From contig JAGQRA010000629.1 in assembly GCA_020425885.1 (NCBI GenBank), positions 1 through 6,376 on the forward strand: 6,376 nt of DNA, given 5' to 3'. Position numbers and translations under genes: made by a program. Below, in pieces: positions 6,250-6,376 of this stretch (its first letter is position 1; every line of letters starts with the position of its first letter). Below the pieces are notes generated by a model that did no database searches, had not been told where the DNA came from, and saw only the letters and a program-made list of their open reading frames with translations. The DNA is from Planctomycetota bacterium (lineage in GTDB: Bacteria; Planctomycetota; UBA1135; UBA2386).

Positions 6250-6376
6250 GGCGCGAGTATCGCACCTCGCGGCCGCGGATCGCGCCAGGATCCACGCCGC
6301 GACCATCGGGCCCGATGCTACCTTCTGTAACGTGGTGCGTCGTGACGCGACAGACGATAGAGACCCTCCTGGGCCG
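6250..6376. other. Upstream region of the phosphoesterase, no supported gene
   Basis: This stretch should hold the promoter of the phosphoesterase-methyltransferase unit, but I see no convincing -35/-10 pair. It contains the 14-bp palindrome at 6304-6317 and an imperfect inverted repeat GCGTC-GT-GACGC at about 6338-6349. A GTG-initiated frame opens at 6332 on the plus strand and runs off the edge, but its mixed third-position bases are unlike the genes here and it has no ribosome binding site, so I do not call it as coding. Confidence 0.35.
6304..6317. repeat. 14-bp perfect palindrome CATCGGGCCCGATG
   Basis: A perfect palindrome lying 55-68 bp upstream of the chosen phosphoesterase start and containing the alternative ATG (minus strand, 6306). 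Its half CGGGCCCGATG also occurs at 1932-1942, where it overlaps the fucosidase ATG. It could be an operator for a dimeric regulator. Short all-GC palindromes are expected by chance in such GC-rich DNA, so support is weak. Confidence 0.3.

Noticed and set aside
4174..6330. A 718-codon open frame on the plus strand, slightly longer than the phosphoesterase it opposes
   Set aside because: It lies antisense to the phosphoesterase and part of the methyltransferase, both of which have clear family motifs. Its translation is rich in Arg, Ala, Val, Gly and Asp with no recognisable domain. Such open antisense frames are expected opposite GC-rich genes.
6332..6376. Possible 5' end of a divergent plus-strand gene starting GTG at 6332
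   Set aside because: There are only 15 codons before the edge, with no ribosome binding site and third-position bases much less GC-rich than in the genes of this window. It cannot be supported without more sequence.
1..6376. Mobile elements, CRISPR arrays, tRNA or rRNA genes, defence or toxin-antitoxin genes
   Set aside because: No transposase, integrase, direct-repeat array or structured RNA gene is seen on either strand. The coding regions are all accounted for by the four genes listed.

Overview
This is a GC-rich window (roughly two thirds GC or more by eye, coding third positions almost all G or C) from what looks like a Gram-negative heterotroph with an outer membrane. The evidence is a lipoprotein signal on a glycosidase, a Sec-signal phosphoesterase fused to a LamG-like domain, and a large calcium-type FG-GAP/VCBS repeat protein. 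This mix is common in Planctomycetota and related aquatic bacteria and in some high-GC Gammaproteobacteria. The sequence alone does not decide between them.

Layout: (1) 3-1853, plus strand: the 3' part of a long VCBS/FG-GAP repeat protein whose 5' end lies outside the window. (2) 1854-1939: a spacer holding a small structured repeat element (copy A) and, right against the next start codon, a perfect GC-only hairpin. (3) 1940-3355, plus strand: a GH29 alpha-L-fucosidase predicted to be a lipoprotein on a proline-rich tether. (4) 3356-3401: a convergent spacer almost filled by copy B of the same element, in the opposite orientation. (5) 4244-3402, minus strand: a class I SAM-dependent methyltransferase. 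(6) 6249-4255, minus strand: a secreted calcineurin-like metallophosphoesterase with a C-terminal LamG/concanavalin-like domain. (7) 6250-6376: upstream DNA with a 14-bp palindrome and no supported gene. The phosphoesterase and methyltransferase are separated by 10 nt, with a good ribosome binding site in the gap, so they are very probably one transcript.

The proteins point to extracellular or periplasmic work: removing fucose from glycans (fucosidase), phosphoester chemistry at a surface or on a bound ligand (phosphoesterase-LamG), and adhesion or scaffold functions (VCBS propeller). No shared pathway is proven. The methyltransferase is cytosolic and of unknown substrate.

The most interesting signal is not a gene. 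The two intergenic spacers each carry a 31-nt core (about 38 nt with flanks) hairpin element. The copies are in inverted orientation, each just after a stop codon and on the strand of the gene that ends there. They match at 26 of 31 core positions, and one stem pair changes from A-T to G-C on both sides. That is a compensatory change suggesting a conserved RNA or DNA structure, with a conserved loop and no T-run. It may belong to an uncharacterised family of 3'-end or extragenic repeat elements in this genome.
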